A stretch of DNA of 64,000 nucleotides from JACPRL01 sp035573715 (GTDB lineage: Bacteria > Acidobacteriota > Terriglobia > Acidiferrales > 2-02-FULL-67-57). A program made the translations under genes and the position numbers. Location of the stretch: contig DATLZZ010000004.1 of assembly GCA_035573715.1 (NCBI GenBank), forward strand, positions 12,782 to 76,781. Direction: 5' to 3'. The number at the start of each line of letters is the position of its first letter. The first letter of the stretch is position 1. Positions 1-10,455 of this stretch are shown here, in pieces. The notes under the pieces are model-generated. The model worked only from the letters and a program-made list of their open reading frames with translations, did no database searches and was not told where the DNA came from.

Positions 1-1047
1 GAAGTGCCGGAAGCGCCCGCCGATTTCGGCGCGCACCTTGCGGTAGACGAGCTTCTCGGCGAGCCAGTACCGCAGGCGCAGCCCGGAGGGAAGCGGTTGT
101 GCCGCCAGCCGGTAGGGCGTGGCCTCGCGGCCCACTGCCACCGCCCAGTCGAAGATCTTCGCTCGCGGGCCTGAAAGCTCGCTGCGCCGCTTCTGGATGC
201 CGGCGTAGAGCTTTTCAAAAAAGCGCGGCACCCCCGCCATCACCGTAGGCTGCATCTCGCGCATGTTCTCGACGACCTTGTCGAAGTTCTCGGCGTAGAC
301 GATGCTGGCGCTGTTGTAGAAGTAGCAGTAGCTGTTGGTGCGCTCGAAGATGTGGCAGAGCGGCAGCAGGCACAGCGCCCGGTCAATGGATTGGTAGGCC
401 AGCTTCTCCAGCGCGCTGACGACGTTGGAGGCGAAGTTGTGCTGCGTCAGCAGCACCCCCTTGGGCACGCCCGTGGTGCCGGAGGTGTAGATGAGCGTGG
501 CGATGTCGTCCGGCTGGTGGGAGCGCGCCACACGCTCGTACTCGCGCAGGATATCGGGCGGGGCGTCGTCGCGCACCGCGCCGCCCCACGCCAGCACTTT
601 CCAGGCCCGCGCCACGTCGCCGCCGGCGAGCGAGTCGAACGGAATTACGTGTTGGAGCGCCGGGAGTTTATGCCAGAGCTGCGAAATCTTCCCAAACTGC
701 TCGATGCCGGAGACGAAGCAGACCTTGGCCTCTGAATGCTCGAGGATGTAGCCGGCGCGCTCGACCGACTCGGCGGGATAGATGGGCACGTTGACGGCAC
801 CCAGGCCGAGAATGGCCAGGTCGGCGATGTGCCACTCGGGGCGGTTCTCGCTGAACACCGCCACCCGGTCACCCTTCTGAATCCCGAGCTTCTTCAGGGA
901 ATCCGCCAGCGAGGAGACGCGCCGCAGAAACAAATCCGTCGAAATCGTCCGCCACTCGCCGCCGCGCTTGTAGTAGAGGAGGTCCGGGCGGCTGTAGCGC
1001 CGCAAGCTATCGAGCAGGATTTGATTGAGTGTCGGGCGTTCGGCCAT
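1..1047 (-). CDS. Long-chain acyl-CoA synthetase (AMP-binding), 5' part only
   Basis: Adenylate-forming ligase expected to activate a fatty acid with ATP and load it on CoA. Only the first 349 residues are inside the window; the gene runs off the left edge. The AMP-binding signature LIYTSGTTGVPKG begins at residue 185, and LPLCHIFER about 50 residues later is typical of the long-chain (FAA1-like) branch. ATG at 1047-1045 starts a natural N-terminus (MAERPTLNQILLDS), with no clear Shine-Dalgarno. It is divergent from hutU, with about 95 bases between. The exact chain-length specificity cannot be read from this part. Confidence 0.9.
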   Translation of the reverse strand, partial: MAERPTLNQILLDSLRRYSRPDLLYYKRGGEWRTISTDLFLRRVSSLADSLKKLGIQKGDRVAVFSENRPEWHIADLAILGLGAVNVPIYPAESVERAGYILEHSEAKVCFVSGIEQFGKISQLWHKLPALQHVIPFDSLAGGDVARAWKVLAWGGAVRDDAPPDILREYERVARSHQPDDIATLIYTSGTTGVPKGVLLTQHNFASNVVSALEKLAYQSIDRALCLLPLCHIFERTNSYCYFYNSASIVYAENFDKVVENMREMQPTVMAGVPRFFEKLYAGIQKRRSELSGPRAKIFDWAVAVGREATPYRLAAQPLPSGLRLRYWLAEKLVYRKVRAEIGGRFRHF

Positions 1048-1143
1048 GCGAGAGCGAATCTAACGCAGGCAGCGGCGGGGCGACAAGCCCCCGCCCTACC
1101 CATGCGCTGCCTCCCTGAGCTAGGATAATGAGTGAGGTTCCCT

Positions 1144-2823
<1,680 letters not shown>

Positions 2824-2863
2824 GACTCTGTGTCTCTGTGACTCTGTGTTTCTGTGACTCTGT
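2824..2863. repeat. Tandem 16-bp CTCTGTGT-type repeat after hutU
   Basis: Directly after the hutU stop, a 16-base unit GACTCTGTGTCTCTGT is followed by GACTCTGTGTTTCTGT and a partial third copy. It is low-complexity intergenic sequence with no sign of a gene or of a hairpin. A related CACAGAG-rich tract follows polX near 43356. Confidence 0.7.
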
Positions 2864-2894
2864 ATCCAGTCTTGTTTTTGCGTGAGGTGCCATC

Positions 2895-3782
2895 ATGATT
2901 GTTGTGATTGGGGCGACGGGACATACAGGAAGTGTGATTGCGAAGAAGCTGCTGGCGGCGGGCGAGAAGGTCCGCGTCGTCGGGCGCAGCGCCGAGAAGT
3001 TGCAGCCTTTTGTTGCCCAGGGCGCTGAAGCGTTCGTCGGCGACGTTACGGATGCCGGGGCAATGGAACGCGCCTTCAGCGGCGCCGACGCCGTCTACGC
3101 CATGATTCCGCCCAGCATGGCGGAGAAAGATTTCTACGCTTACCAAGCGCGTGTAACTGAATCGCTGGCGGCGGCCATCGAGAAGGCGGGCGTGAAGCAC
3201 GTCGTCGCGCTCAGCAGCGTGGGCGCCGATAAGTCCGAGAAGTGCGGCCCCGTCACCGGCCTGTATCGCTTCGAGCAACGCCTGAATAAGCTGAGCGGCG
3301 TCAACATCCTCCATCTGCGACCGGGTTATTTCATGGAAAACCTGCTGCAATTCATTGGGCTCATCAAGGCGATGGGGATGATGGCGGGGACGCTGCGGGG
3401 CGACCTGCCCATCGGGATGGTGGCGACGCGCGACATCGGCGCGGTGGCCGCAGAACGACTGGCGAAGCGCGACTTCACCGGTCAACAGACGCGCGAGCTG
3501 CTGGGCGCGCGCGAGGTAACGATGAGCGAAGCCGCAGCGGTCATCGGCCGTGCCATCGGCAAGTCGCTCTCCTATTCTAGGATGCCGGAGATGGTGGTGA
3601 AGCCGGCGATGGCCCGCATGGGGATGTCCGACGATGTGGCGCGGCTGCTGCTGGAAATGATGGAGGCGATGAACTCGGGCTGGATGGCGCCGCGGGAGCC
3701 GCGCTCGCCCGCCAACACCACCCCTACGACACTCGAAACCTGGGTGCAGGAAGAATTCCTGCCGCGCTTTCAGGCCAGCTAG
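2895..3782 (+). CDS. NmrA-like NAD(P)-binding oxidoreductase
   Basis: Atypical short-chain dehydrogenase of the NmrA/quinone oxidoreductase-2 type. The N-terminal GATGHTGSVIAKKL (residues 6-19) is the NAD(P)-binding Rossmann glycine motif, followed by VVGRSAEKL and GDVTD as in this family. It lacks a clear YxxxK catalytic pair, so it may be a redox sensor, an NADPH-quinone reductase or an NAD(P)H-binding regulator. 295 residues. GAGGTG lies just upstream of ATG 2895. It sits between hutU and hutI, but nothing in it links it to histidine breakdown. Substrate unknown. Confidence 0.85.
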   Translation: MIVVIGATGHTGSVIAKKLLAAGEKVRVVGRSAEKLQPFVAQGAEAFVGDVTDAGAMERAFSGADAVYAMIPPSMAEKDFYAYQARVTESLAAAIEKAGVKHVVALSSVGADKSEKCGPVTGLYRFEQRLNKLSGVNILHLRPGYFMENLLQFIGLIKAMGMMAGTLRGDLPIGMVATRDIGAVAAERLAKRDFTGQQTRELLGAREVTMSEAAAVIGRAIGKSLSYSRMPEMVVKPAMARMGMSDDVARLLLEMMEAMNSGWMAPREPRSPANTTPTTLETWVQEEFLPRFQAS

Positions 3783-3943
3783 CTCTTCTTGGACGTGACG
3801 GCGAAAAAGCTCGCCGGGAGCTGCTCCACGTTCCGGCCCTGGCAGGTAGGGCAGGTGAACTCGCCTTTCTCGTACTCGCCGAGGGTCAGCACCCGGCTGA
3901 ACTCCTTCTTGCAGTCCTTGCAGAAGAATTCATAGAGCGGCAT
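3779..3943 (-). CDS. FmdB-type zinc ribbon protein, 54 aa
   Basis: Small protein starting MPLYEFFCKDCKKEF with two CxxC knuckles (C8/C11 and C31/C34), the pattern of the FmdB/CxxC_CXXC_SSSS regulatory family. The real role of these proteins is poorly known; zinc binding is inferred from the Cys pairs. ATG 3943-3941 is preceded by a good ribosome binding site, GGGGAGGAAG. The stop codon overlaps the stop of the convergent NmrA-like gene by four bases. Frame, start signal and family match make this a real gene despite its size. Confidence 0.85.
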   Translation of the reverse strand: MPLYEFFCKDCKKEFSRVLTLGEYEKGEFTCPTCQGRNVEQLPASFFAVTSKKS

Positions 3944-3975
3944 CGCACTTCCTCCCCTCTCGAAGCTGCTCCTTT

Positions 3976-3983
3976 GCTATTCT
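3976..3983 (+). promoter_or_regulatory. Possible extended -10 element upstream of hutI
   Basis: TGCTATTCT at about 3975-3983 matches an extended -10 (TGn plus TATTCT) about 50 bases before the hutI start. No convincing -35 is visible. Weak evidence. Confidence 0.3.
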
Positions 3984-4032
3984 AGCGCCGCCCGCGAGAA
4001 AGGCAAGAGCCGCTGAATCGCTGAACCGGCCC

Positions 4033-5319
4033 ATGCCACCAAGACCATTGTTGATCGCTCATTGTCGGCAGTTGGTTACACTGCGGGGAGGCCAAGAACC
4101 GCGGCGGGGGAGACAACTGCGCGAGCTGGGCGTGATTCACGACGGGGCGGTGCTTGTTCACGACGGCCGCATCGTCGCCGTCGGCACCACTCGTCAAGTT
4201 GAGCGGCAACCGCTGGCGCGCAAGGCGGAGAGGGTAGATGCAAAGAAGTACGTCGTTCTGCCCGGGTTCGTCGATTCTCACACGCACCTCATCTTCCCCA
4301 ACAGCCGCGCCGAGGAGTACGAGCAGCGCATTGCCGGCGCGACCTATGAGCAGATTGCCCGGCGCGGCGGCGGCATTGTCTCGACGGTCAAGAAGCTTCG
4401 TCGCGCCACACACGACTCCCTGCTCCGCGCCGCCCGCGGCTGGCTTCGTGAGTTTGCTGCGCACGGCACGACGACGATCGAAGCCAAGAGCGGGTACGGG
4501 CTGAGCCTCGAATCCGAAATCAAGATTCTCGAAGTCATCAAACGCCTCAACCGCGAGCAGCCACTGGAGCTGGTGCCGACTTTTCTCGGCGCGCACGTCG
4601 TGGCACCCGAGTACAAGAAGAAACCGGAAGCGTACGTTGACCTGCTTGTCCGGCGAGCAATTCCGCTGGTGGCGTCGCGGGGGCTGGCGGAGTTCTGCGA
4701 TGTCTTTGTAGATCGGGGAGCGTTCACGCCGGCGCAGGCGCGGCTGATTCTAACCGCGGGGCGGGTGTGCGGTCTGGAGCCGCGGCTGCACGCCGAGCAA
4801 CTGGCGCGCACCGGCGGGGCGCGCCTGGCGGTTGAACTGCATGCCGCCAGCGTGGACCACCTCGAGCGGGTCAACGCCGCCGACATCCGTCGCCTGGCGG
4901 CTTCCTACACCGTCTGCACGCTGCTGCCGGGCGCGGTGTTCCATCTCGGCAAGCGCACCTACGCGCCGGCTCGGGCGCTGATTGACGCTGGGGCGATTGT
5001 GGCGCTGGCGACCGACTTCAACCCCGGCACCTCGCCGACGATTTCGATGCCGATGATTCTGTCGCTGGCCTGCAACGAGATGCGGATGACGCCCGCTGAA
5101 GCCATCACGGCCGCCACCGTCAACGGGGCGCACGCGCTGCGGCGCGCCGACCGCCTGGGCTCGCTCGAAGCTGGCAGGCAAGCCGACCTCTGCGGGTTTG
5201 CGCTTTCGGATTACCGCGAAATTCCGTATTATTTCGGAGTCAACCTCTGTCGCTGGACGCTGAAAAAAGGACAGGTGATCCATGACGCCACCGGGCAATT
5301 CCCCGCCGCCGACCGGTGA
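4033..5319 (+). CDS. hutI: Imidazolonepropionase
   Basis: Third step of histidine degradation: hydrolyses 4-imidazolone-5-propanoate to N-formimino-L-glutamate. Amidohydrolase fold with the metal-binding GFVDSHTH at residues 78-85, substrate-binding YEQIARRGGGI, the later LGAHVV and HAEQL metal-ligand regions, and ATDFNPGTSPT near the C-terminus. 428 residues, slightly longer than usual because of an N-terminal extension. The end overlaps the next small gene by 38 bases and ftcD follows, so these three probably form one transcript. Confidence 0.97.
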   Translation: MPPRPLLIAHCRQLVTLRGGQEPRRGRQLRELGVIHDGAVLVHDGRIVAVGTTRQVERQPLARKAERVDAKKYVVLPGFVDSHTHLIFPNSRAEEYEQRIAGATYEQIARRGGGIVSTVKKLRRATHDSLLRAARGWLREFAAHGTTTIEAKSGYGLSLESEIKILEVIKRLNREQPLELVPTFLGAHVVAPEYKKKPEAYVDLLVRRAIPLVASRGLAEFCDVFVDRGAFTPAQARLILTAGRVCGLEPRLHAEQLARTGGARLAVELHAASVDHLERVNAADIRRLAASYTVCTLLPGAVFHLGKRTYAPARALIDAGAIVALATDFNPGTSPTISMPMILSLACNEMRMTPAEAITAATVNGAHALRRADRLGSLEAGRQADLCGFALSDYREIPYYFGVNLCRWTLKKGQVIHDATGQFPAADR

Positions 5320-5524
5320 CGCGCGCCCGCTCGACTTCCGTCGCTGGTTGGAGTCGCGGGGGATGAATCCCAACCGCAAGCGGCCACCCGGCCGCACCAT
5401 GGCACTGCTGATGGACTACCGGGCGTATCTTGTCCGCAAAGTAGGCAAGGAGAACGCCGGACAGTGGTTCAGCAAATACGCCGGGCCGATTGAGGCCGAC
5501 GAGCCGGCGGAGAAGGCGGGCTGA
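5282..5524 (+). CDS. Hypothetical protein, 80 aa, between hutI and ftcD
   Basis: Short, basic, proline-rich N-terminus (about residues 1-40), then a compact stretch MALLMDYRAYLVRKVGKENA with aromatic GQWFSKYAGP that reads like a real folded helical segment. No family recognised. It begins inside the 3' end of hutI and ends one base before ftcD, a spacing that suggests translational coupling. Position suggests an accessory role in formimino-glutamate handling, but that is only inference. It could also be a chance frame, though composition and fit argue against this. Confidence 0.6.
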   Translation: MTPPGNSPPPTGDARPLDFRRWLESRGMNPNRKRPPGRTMALLMDYRAYLVRKVGKENAGQWFSKYAGPIEADEPAEKAG

Positions 5525-5525
5525 G

Positions 5526-7064
5526 ATGCGGACGCTGGTCGAGTGTGTGCCAAACTTCAGCGAGGGGCGCGACCCCGCCAAAGTGGATGCGATTGTCGCC
5601 GCCATGCTGGAGGTCCCGGGGGTATCGCTGCTGGACCGCGAGATGGACGCCGACCACAACCGCTGCGTCATCACGCTGGTCGGGCCCAAGGAGAGCATCG
5701 GCGAAGCGGCGCTGCGCGGGGTGGGCAAGGCGGCGGAGCTGATTGACCTCACCAAGCATCAGGGCGCGCACCCACGCCTGGGCGCCGCCGACGTGGTTCC
5801 GTTCGTTCCCATCGAAGGCGTTACGATTGACGACTGCGTGGGCCTGGCCCGGCAGGTCGGCCAGCAAATCTGGGAGCGCTTCCGGATTCCGGTTTATCTC
5901 TATGAGGCCGCCGCCACGCGCCCCGAGCGCGAAAACCTGGAGAACATCCGCCGCGGCCAGTTCGAAGGGGTGCGCGAAGAGATTCTCACCAACCCTGACC
6001 GCGCGCCGGACTTCGGCGAGCCGCGCTTGCACCCGACGGCAGGGGCGACAGTGGTTGGCGCGCGCAAGTTCCTCATCGCCTACAACATCAATCTCAACAC
6101 GCACAACCTGCAGGTGGCGCGGGAGATTGCCAAAGCGATCCGGTTTTCCAGCGGCGGGCTGCGCTACGTCAAAGCCATGGCAGTGGATTTGAAGGCGCGA
6201 GGGCTGGCGCAGGTGTCTATCAACCTGACCGACTTCGAGCGCACGCCCATCTTCCGCGTGTTCGAGATGGTGAAGCGCGAGGCGGCGCGCTACGGCGTTT
6301 CGATTGTCGGCAGCGAGATAGTCGGGCTGGTGCCCAAGCGGGCCCTCGAGGCCGCCGCTGATTTCTTTTTGCAGTTCGAGAACTTCAACCCCGAGCAGCA
6401 AATCCTCGAGAACCGGTTGGCGGCGGCGCTGTCGGGCGAGGTCACGACGTCCGGCCGGCCGGTCGCGCTGGGGATGAGGGCCGAGCCGCTGCTTTCTGCC
6501 GTGGCGGCGCCGACGCCAGCGCCGGGCGGCGGCTCCTGCGCGGCGCTGGCGGGCGCGCTGGCGGCCTCGCTGGGCGAGATGGTGGCGCGGCTTTCGGCGA
6601 AGAAGAAGAATCTGGCGCCGCATTCCGGCAGCTTGTTGAAGCTGGCGGATGAATTTGCCGCGCGGCGAGCGCAGTTGCAGGGCGCGATTGACCGCGACGC
6701 GGCGAGCTTCGAGGCGGTGATGAGCGCGATGAAGCTGCCCAAAGACACCGACAAGGAGAAGCAGGCGCGCGCGCAGGCCATCGAGGAGGCTACCCAGCGC
6801 GCCACCGAAGTGCCGCTGGAGGTCGCCGAAGCCGCCGTGGCGGTGCTCGACGCCCTGACGCAGCTCGCGCCCCTCAGCGCCCCGGCCATGGCCTCCGACC
6901 TCAAGACCGGCCAGCATCTGGCCACAGCAGCATTGCAGGGGGCTCTGGAGAATGTTAGGATCAACGTAGATGCCATCCAGGATCCGAGGTTTCAAGCCAA
7001 CGCGAAAGCGCGCGCCGCGCAGCTCGAGGCGCGGTTGGGGGACGCGGTGACGGTAAGCAAGTAG
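5526..7064 (+). CDS. ftcD: Glutamate formimidoyltransferase / formiminotetrahydrofolate cyclodeaminase fusion
   Basis: Bifunctional enzyme ending histidine degradation through folate: moves the formimino group from formiminoglutamate to tetrahydrofolate, then releases ammonia to give 5,10-methenyl-THF. Residues 1 to about 300 are the formiminotransferase (VECVPNFSEGRD at the start, HPRLGAADVVPFVP, NLTDFERTPIFRVFE). From about 325 comes the cyclodeaminase, with TPAPGGGSCAALAGAL starting at residue 330. 512 residues in total, close to the animal-type FTCD fusion. ATG 5526 gives the canonical N-terminus; the longer open frame upstream is not credible. Confidence 0.96.
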   Translation: MRTLVECVPNFSEGRDPAKVDAIVAAMLEVPGVSLLDREMDADHNRCVITLVGPKESIGEAALRGVGKAAELIDLTKHQGAHPRLGAADVVPFVPIEGVTIDDCVGLARQVGQQIWERFRIPVYLYEAAATRPERENLENIRRGQFEGVREEILTNPDRAPDFGEPRLHPTAGATVVGARKFLIAYNINLNTHNLQVAREIAKAIRFSSGGLRYVKAMAVDLKARGLAQVSINLTDFERTPIFRVFEMVKREAARYGVSIVGSEIVGLVPKRALEAAADFFLQFENFNPEQQILENRLAAALSGEVTTSGRPVALGMRAEPLLSAVAAPTPAPGGGSCAALAGALAASLGEMVARLSAKKKNLAPHSGSLLKLADEFAARRAQLQGAIDRDAASFEAVMSAMKLPKDTDKEKQARAQAIEEATQRATEVPLEVAEAAVAVLDALTQLAPLSAPAMASDLKTGQHLATAALQGALENVRINVDAIQDPRFQANAKARAAQLEARLGDAVTVSK

Positions 7065-7085
7065 CTCCACATAGCGAGGCTCACG

Positions 7086-8498
7086 ATGAACACCTCCACA
7101 GCAAGGCTTGACCGTTGGACGACACTGGCGATTCTGGCGGCAGTGGCGCTGAGTTTCAACGCCTGCCATCAGGGAGCGCCCGGCACCTCGTTCGGCACCA
7201 ACCCCGGCGGGGGTGGCGGCGGGATGGGCACCATCGTTCTCTTCGCCGAAGATCAGCCCTCGGGCAACATCCTGTCCTACGAAATGACCATCAGCAGCGT
7301 GACCATCACGCCTTCCGCCGGCAGCGCCGTGCCGTTGGTAACTACAGCGGTGCCGCTCGAGTGGCGCAGCCGGACCGTGGGGCCCACGCTGCTGGGAATC
7401 AACGCGGTCGCGCCCGCAACCTACACGAGCCTGACGGTGACCATTTCGAGCATTCAGATGACGGTGTTCGACCCGATCAGCAGTACCTTCTCTGAAGTGA
7501 CCTGCCCCAGCGCCACCTGCTCGCTCTCCAGCTCCTCCCTCTCGGTGCCGGTCAGTATCACGCTGGCGGCCGACACCTTCCAGGGCCTGCGGCTGGACTT
7601 CGACCTGCGCAGCTCGATCACCCTGAACCCGATGAACAACTTTGTGGTCACGCCGATGTTCACCGCCGTCCCCACCAGCTTTGTTTCCGGCCAGGTGCAG
7701 GGCGAGCTGGATGACGTCCTCGGAACGATAGGGACGCCCTCGACCCTCAACGGCAACTTTCCCTTCACCGTTTTCTCCTCCAATCAGATGGTGACGGTCC
7801 CGGTGGACTCCAACACCCGCTTCGAGCAAGTGAGCGGGCTGACCGGCCTCAGCAACGGCGAGCGGGTGGAGCTCGACGCGCGGTTGCAATCCAACGGGAA
7901 CTTCCTGGCGCTGGAGGTGGAGCGGGAAACAACGAGCACGAGTGCGCAGCAGTTGCGCGGGCTGGTTCTCTCCCGCACACCCGCCGTGGGCACTCTCACC
8001 AGCCTGAATCTGCTGGTGATGGACGCCATCCCCACGCCGCCGGCCGCCCAGGAACCAGGCGAGATCGTTACGGTCACCGTGGACAGTTCCTCGACTTTCC
8101 GCATCAGCACCGAAGACCTGCCCACGGCCAGCTTCCCCAACCTGGACTTTGACCGCACCACGCTGCAAGCGGGCCAGTTCATCCACGTGGTGCAGCGCAC
8201 CGGGGCGACGGGCTTTACCGCTGATGCCGTCACCCTGGACGAAATCGCGCTCACCGGCCAGGTGGGTTCGAGTGTGGGCGCCAACAGCTTCACCTTCGTC
8301 CCCGACGGCGACTTCTTCAACTCCATCGGGCTGGGAACCATCAACGTCCAGGTCACCTCGCCTACGGAGCTCGAAAACATGCCCGCCGGCTTGGCCAGCC
8401 TTCAGCCCAATATCAGCATCGTAGCCGTGAGAGGCGTGCTGGTTTTTTCGGCCGGCAACGGCGTTCTGATGGCCAAACGCGTACGCCTGCTGCAGTAG
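7086..8498 (+). CDS. DUF4382/DUF5666-like surface lipoprotein
   Basis: 470-residue exported protein. A hydrophobic N-terminal segment ends at SFNAC (Cys at about 27), a lipobox-like site, followed by a Gly-rich linker (GGGGGG). The first half (DQPSGNILSYEMTISSVTITP onward) matches my memory of DUF4382 (a domain of secreted proteins with SVxIT motifs); the second half has repeated VTVPVDSNTRF / VTVTVDSSSTF strands typical of DUF5666. It is rich in Thr, Ser and Val, as expected for beta-sandwich surface proteins. Function unknown. It is followed eight bases later by another exported protein. Confidence 0.75.
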   Translation: MNTSTARLDRWTTLAILAAVALSFNACHQGAPGTSFGTNPGGGGGGMGTIVLFAEDQPSGNILSYEMTISSVTITPSAGSAVPLVTTAVPLEWRSRTVGPTLLGINAVAPATYTSLTVTISSIQMTVFDPISSTFSEVTCPSATCSLSSSSLSVPVSITLAADTFQGLRLDFDLRSSITLNPMNNFVVTPMFTAVPTSFVSGQVQGELDDVLGTIGTPSTLNGNFPFTVFSSNQMVTVPVDSNTRFEQVSGLTGLSNGERVELDARLQSNGNFLALEVERETTSTSAQQLRGLVLSRTPAVGTLTSLNLLVMDAIPTPPAAQEPGEIVTVTVDSSSTFRISTEDLPTASFPNLDFDRTTLQAGQFIHVVQRTGATGFTADAVTLDEIALTGQVGSSVGANSFTFVPDGDFFNSIGLGTINVQVTSPTELENMPAGLASLQPNISIVAVRGVLVFSAGNGVLMAKRVRLLQ

Positions 8499-8505
8499 AC
8501 CGAAC

Positions 8506-9462
8506 ATGAAAAGGGCCTTGCTGGCTGTTACCGCCGTAGTTCTTCTCGCCGCCGCGGCGCGGGCGGCGGAACTGCGCTCCGACGTGCTGTTCCTGGTGCC
8601 GCGGGAAAGCGGCGAAGTCGCCTTTCTCGACCTGCAAAGCCTGCGCGGTTCGCCGCACTACGCCGGGATGAAGCAGCGCTTCCTGCCCGCACGCTTCCTG
8701 CACTTCGAGCGCTTCCTGCGCTCGATGGGCGTGGACGCCGACAAGGACATCGACTGGCTGGCCTGGTCCATCGTGCCTCCGGGCCCCGACCAGCCGCAGG
8801 AAATTTTTCTCGGCTTCGCTCAGGGCCGTTTTGCGCCGGAGAAAATCGAGGAGCACTTCCAGAAGCAGAGGCTCCCCATGGACGCCTACCGCGGGCTGAC
8901 GCTGTTTCCCTTCGGCAGCGGCGTTTCGGCCCAGGATCTGCTGTTCACCTTTATCGACCCCTCCACGCTGGCTTTCGGGACGCGAGCCAGCCTGGAACTG
9001 ATGCTGGAGACGCGCTACGGCAGCCACGGTAACCTGGGGGAGAACAAGGCGCTGTTCGACCGCGTTTACGAAGTCAACGGCCACGCGCCCGTCTGGGCGG
9101 TGTTCGATGAGAAGTACACCCGGCTGGCGGTGCGCCAGCTTCTGCCCGAAGCCGCCAAGTTCCCGGAGTTCGCCGAGGCGGCCAAGCGCTTCCGCGGCGG
9201 GCTGCTGCGGGTGGACGTGAACCGCGAGGCCAACGTGAGCTTCCAGGCCTGGTGCGCGCAGCCGGCCGACGCGCAGTCGTTCTCGATGCTGCTGCAGGTC
9301 GGCCTGATGGCGCAGAGCTGGAAGGTGCAGGAGAGCGACCCGGTGCTGAGTGCGGTGCTGCAACGCGCGGCGGTGAGGACGGCCGGCGACCGGCTGGAGC
9401 TTGAGGTTTCGATTGCAGAGAACGACTTGAAGGCGCTGCTCGAGCGCCGTTCCCTTCTCTGA
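8506..9462 (+). CDS. Exported hypothetical protein, 318 aa
   Basis: A clear signal peptide (MKRALLAVTAVVLLAAAARAAE, cleavage probably after the ARA) is followed by about 295 mostly hydrophilic residues with no motif I recognise. The text SDVLFLVPRESGEVAFLDLQSLR and a later DLLFTFIDPSTLAFGTRASLELML look like a repeated alpha/beta module, the pattern of bacterial proteins that compare a residue per-object value with a threshold, but I would not name a family. It probably shares a transcript with the lipoprotein gene eight bases upstream. Ends 12 bases before the convergent mlaD. Confidence 0.65.
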   Translation: MKRALLAVTAVVLLAAAARAAELRSDVLFLVPRESGEVAFLDLQSLRGSPHYAGMKQRFLPARFLHFERFLRSMGVDADKDIDWLAWSIVPPGPDQPQEIFLGFAQGRFAPEKIEEHFQKQRLPMDAYRGLTLFPFGSGVSAQDLLFTFIDPSTLAFGTRASLELMLETRYGSHGNLGENKALFDRVYEVNGHAPVWAVFDEKYTRLAVRQLLPEAAKFPEFAEAAKRFRGGLLRVDVNREANVSFQAWCAQPADAQSFSMLLQVGLMAQSWKVQESDPVLSAVLQRAAVRTAGDRLELEVSIAENDLKALLERRSLL

Positions 9463-9474
9463 GGCGCGTCCGCG

Positions 9475-10440
9475 CTACTTCTTCTGCGGCTCGCCCGGTT
9501 TGCGGTCGGGCGGGTTCTTGCTGAACACCAGGCTCGAGGGCCGCTGCTTGACCGTGTCGGTGATCTCGCGCAGGTTCTCGGTGGTCACCTCGATGTTCTC
9601 GATGGTGTTGTCGAGCTGATCACGGTTGGCCACCAGCAACCGGCGCACTTCCTCCATCGCCGTTTCAGCCCGCGCCAGGGTCTTGCGCAGTTCGCGCAGG
9701 GTGCGCTGCACTTCGGCGTCGTCGTCCTTGGCCAGGTTGTTCCAGTTGGCCAGCAGGGTGTCGAGGTTCTTGCGGGTTTCCTTGATGTCGTCCATGAACT
9801 TGTCGATCTTGGCGCTGGAGCTGTCGAAGTTGGCCAGGATGGTCTTCAGGCGCGGCTTGGCGTCGGTGAGGATCTGGTCGATTTTCTGCAGCGAGGCGCG
9901 GACGCGCTTGCGGTTCTCTTCGTTGGTGAGGTCGTTGATGTTGTCGAGAGCCTGATTCATCTTGGGCCGCAGGTCGTTGATGAGCTTGTTGGCGTCATCG
10001 CTGGTGGCCCCGAAGCTGTCCACCAGCTCGCCCCACTGCTTCGACTCCCGGGTCGGGATGTCGCTGCCGGTGGGCAGCAGCGCAGCCTCGGGAGCCCCGG
10101 CGGAGATTTCGACGTAGTTCTCGCCCAGCATGCCGAGCGAAGTGATTTTGGCGGTGCTGTCGGTGCGCACCGGGGTCTGCGGATCAACGGAGATCGTTAC
10201 CACGGCGCGCGCCGGGTCTTTCTGGTCGAACGTCAACCCCTCCACGCGCCCGACCTTCATCCCGGCGTAGCGCACCGGCGAGCCGGGCTCGATGCCGCCG
10301 GCAAACTTGGTGCGCACGGTGTAGGTATTCCGCGGGCTGCCGGTGACATTCCAGCCGCCGACCAGCGCCAAGGCCGCCACCACCATGATGACGGACACGA
10401 TGACGAACAGCCCGACTTTGATTTCTTCCCTGCGGTCCAT
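9475..10440 (-). CDS. mlaD: MlaD/MCE-domain substrate-binding protein of lipid ABC transporter
   Basis: Membrane-anchored periplasmic ring component that carries phospholipid between the membranes. One N-terminal transmembrane helix (about residues 9-30), then a single MCE domain (about 38-115, with FAGGIEPGSPVRYAGMKVG and LGENYVEI). After that comes a long coiled-coil-like tail (about 130-300) richer than in E. coli MlaD (183 residues); total 321. The C-terminus is Pro/Lys-rich. Last gene of the operon STAS-mlaE-mlaF-mlaD, 15 bases after mlaF. No mlaC is visible nearby. Confidence 0.9.
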   Translation of the reverse strand: MDRREEIKVGLFVIVSVIMVVAALALVGGWNVTGSPRNTYTVRTKFAGGIEPGSPVRYAGMKVGRVEGLTFDQKDPARAVVTISVDPQTPVRTDSTAKITSLGMLGENYVEISAGAPEAALLPTGSDIPTRESKQWGELVDSFGATSDDANKLINDLRPKMNQALDNINDLTNEENRKRVRASLQKIDQILTDAKPRLKTILANFDSSSAKIDKFMDDIKETRKNLDTLLANWNNLAKDDDAEVQRTLRELRKTLARAETAMEEVRRLLVANRDQLDNTIENIEVTTENLREITDTVKQRPSSLVFSKNPPDRKPGEPQKK

Positions 10441-10455
10441 GGCGTTGCTCCTCGA

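Noticed and set aside
1132..1143. GTG 1132 as hutU start
   Set aside because: GAGG six bases before ATG 1144 makes the later start better; only four residues differ.
2824..2863. CRISPR-like array
   Set aside because: Units are 16 bases and adjacent, with no spacers and no cas genes.
5469..8507. Very long open frame antisense to ftcD and the lipoprotein gene
   Set aside because: A product of GC-rich third positions; the protein is Arg/Ala/Gly-rich with no domain, and the sense strand carries clear families.
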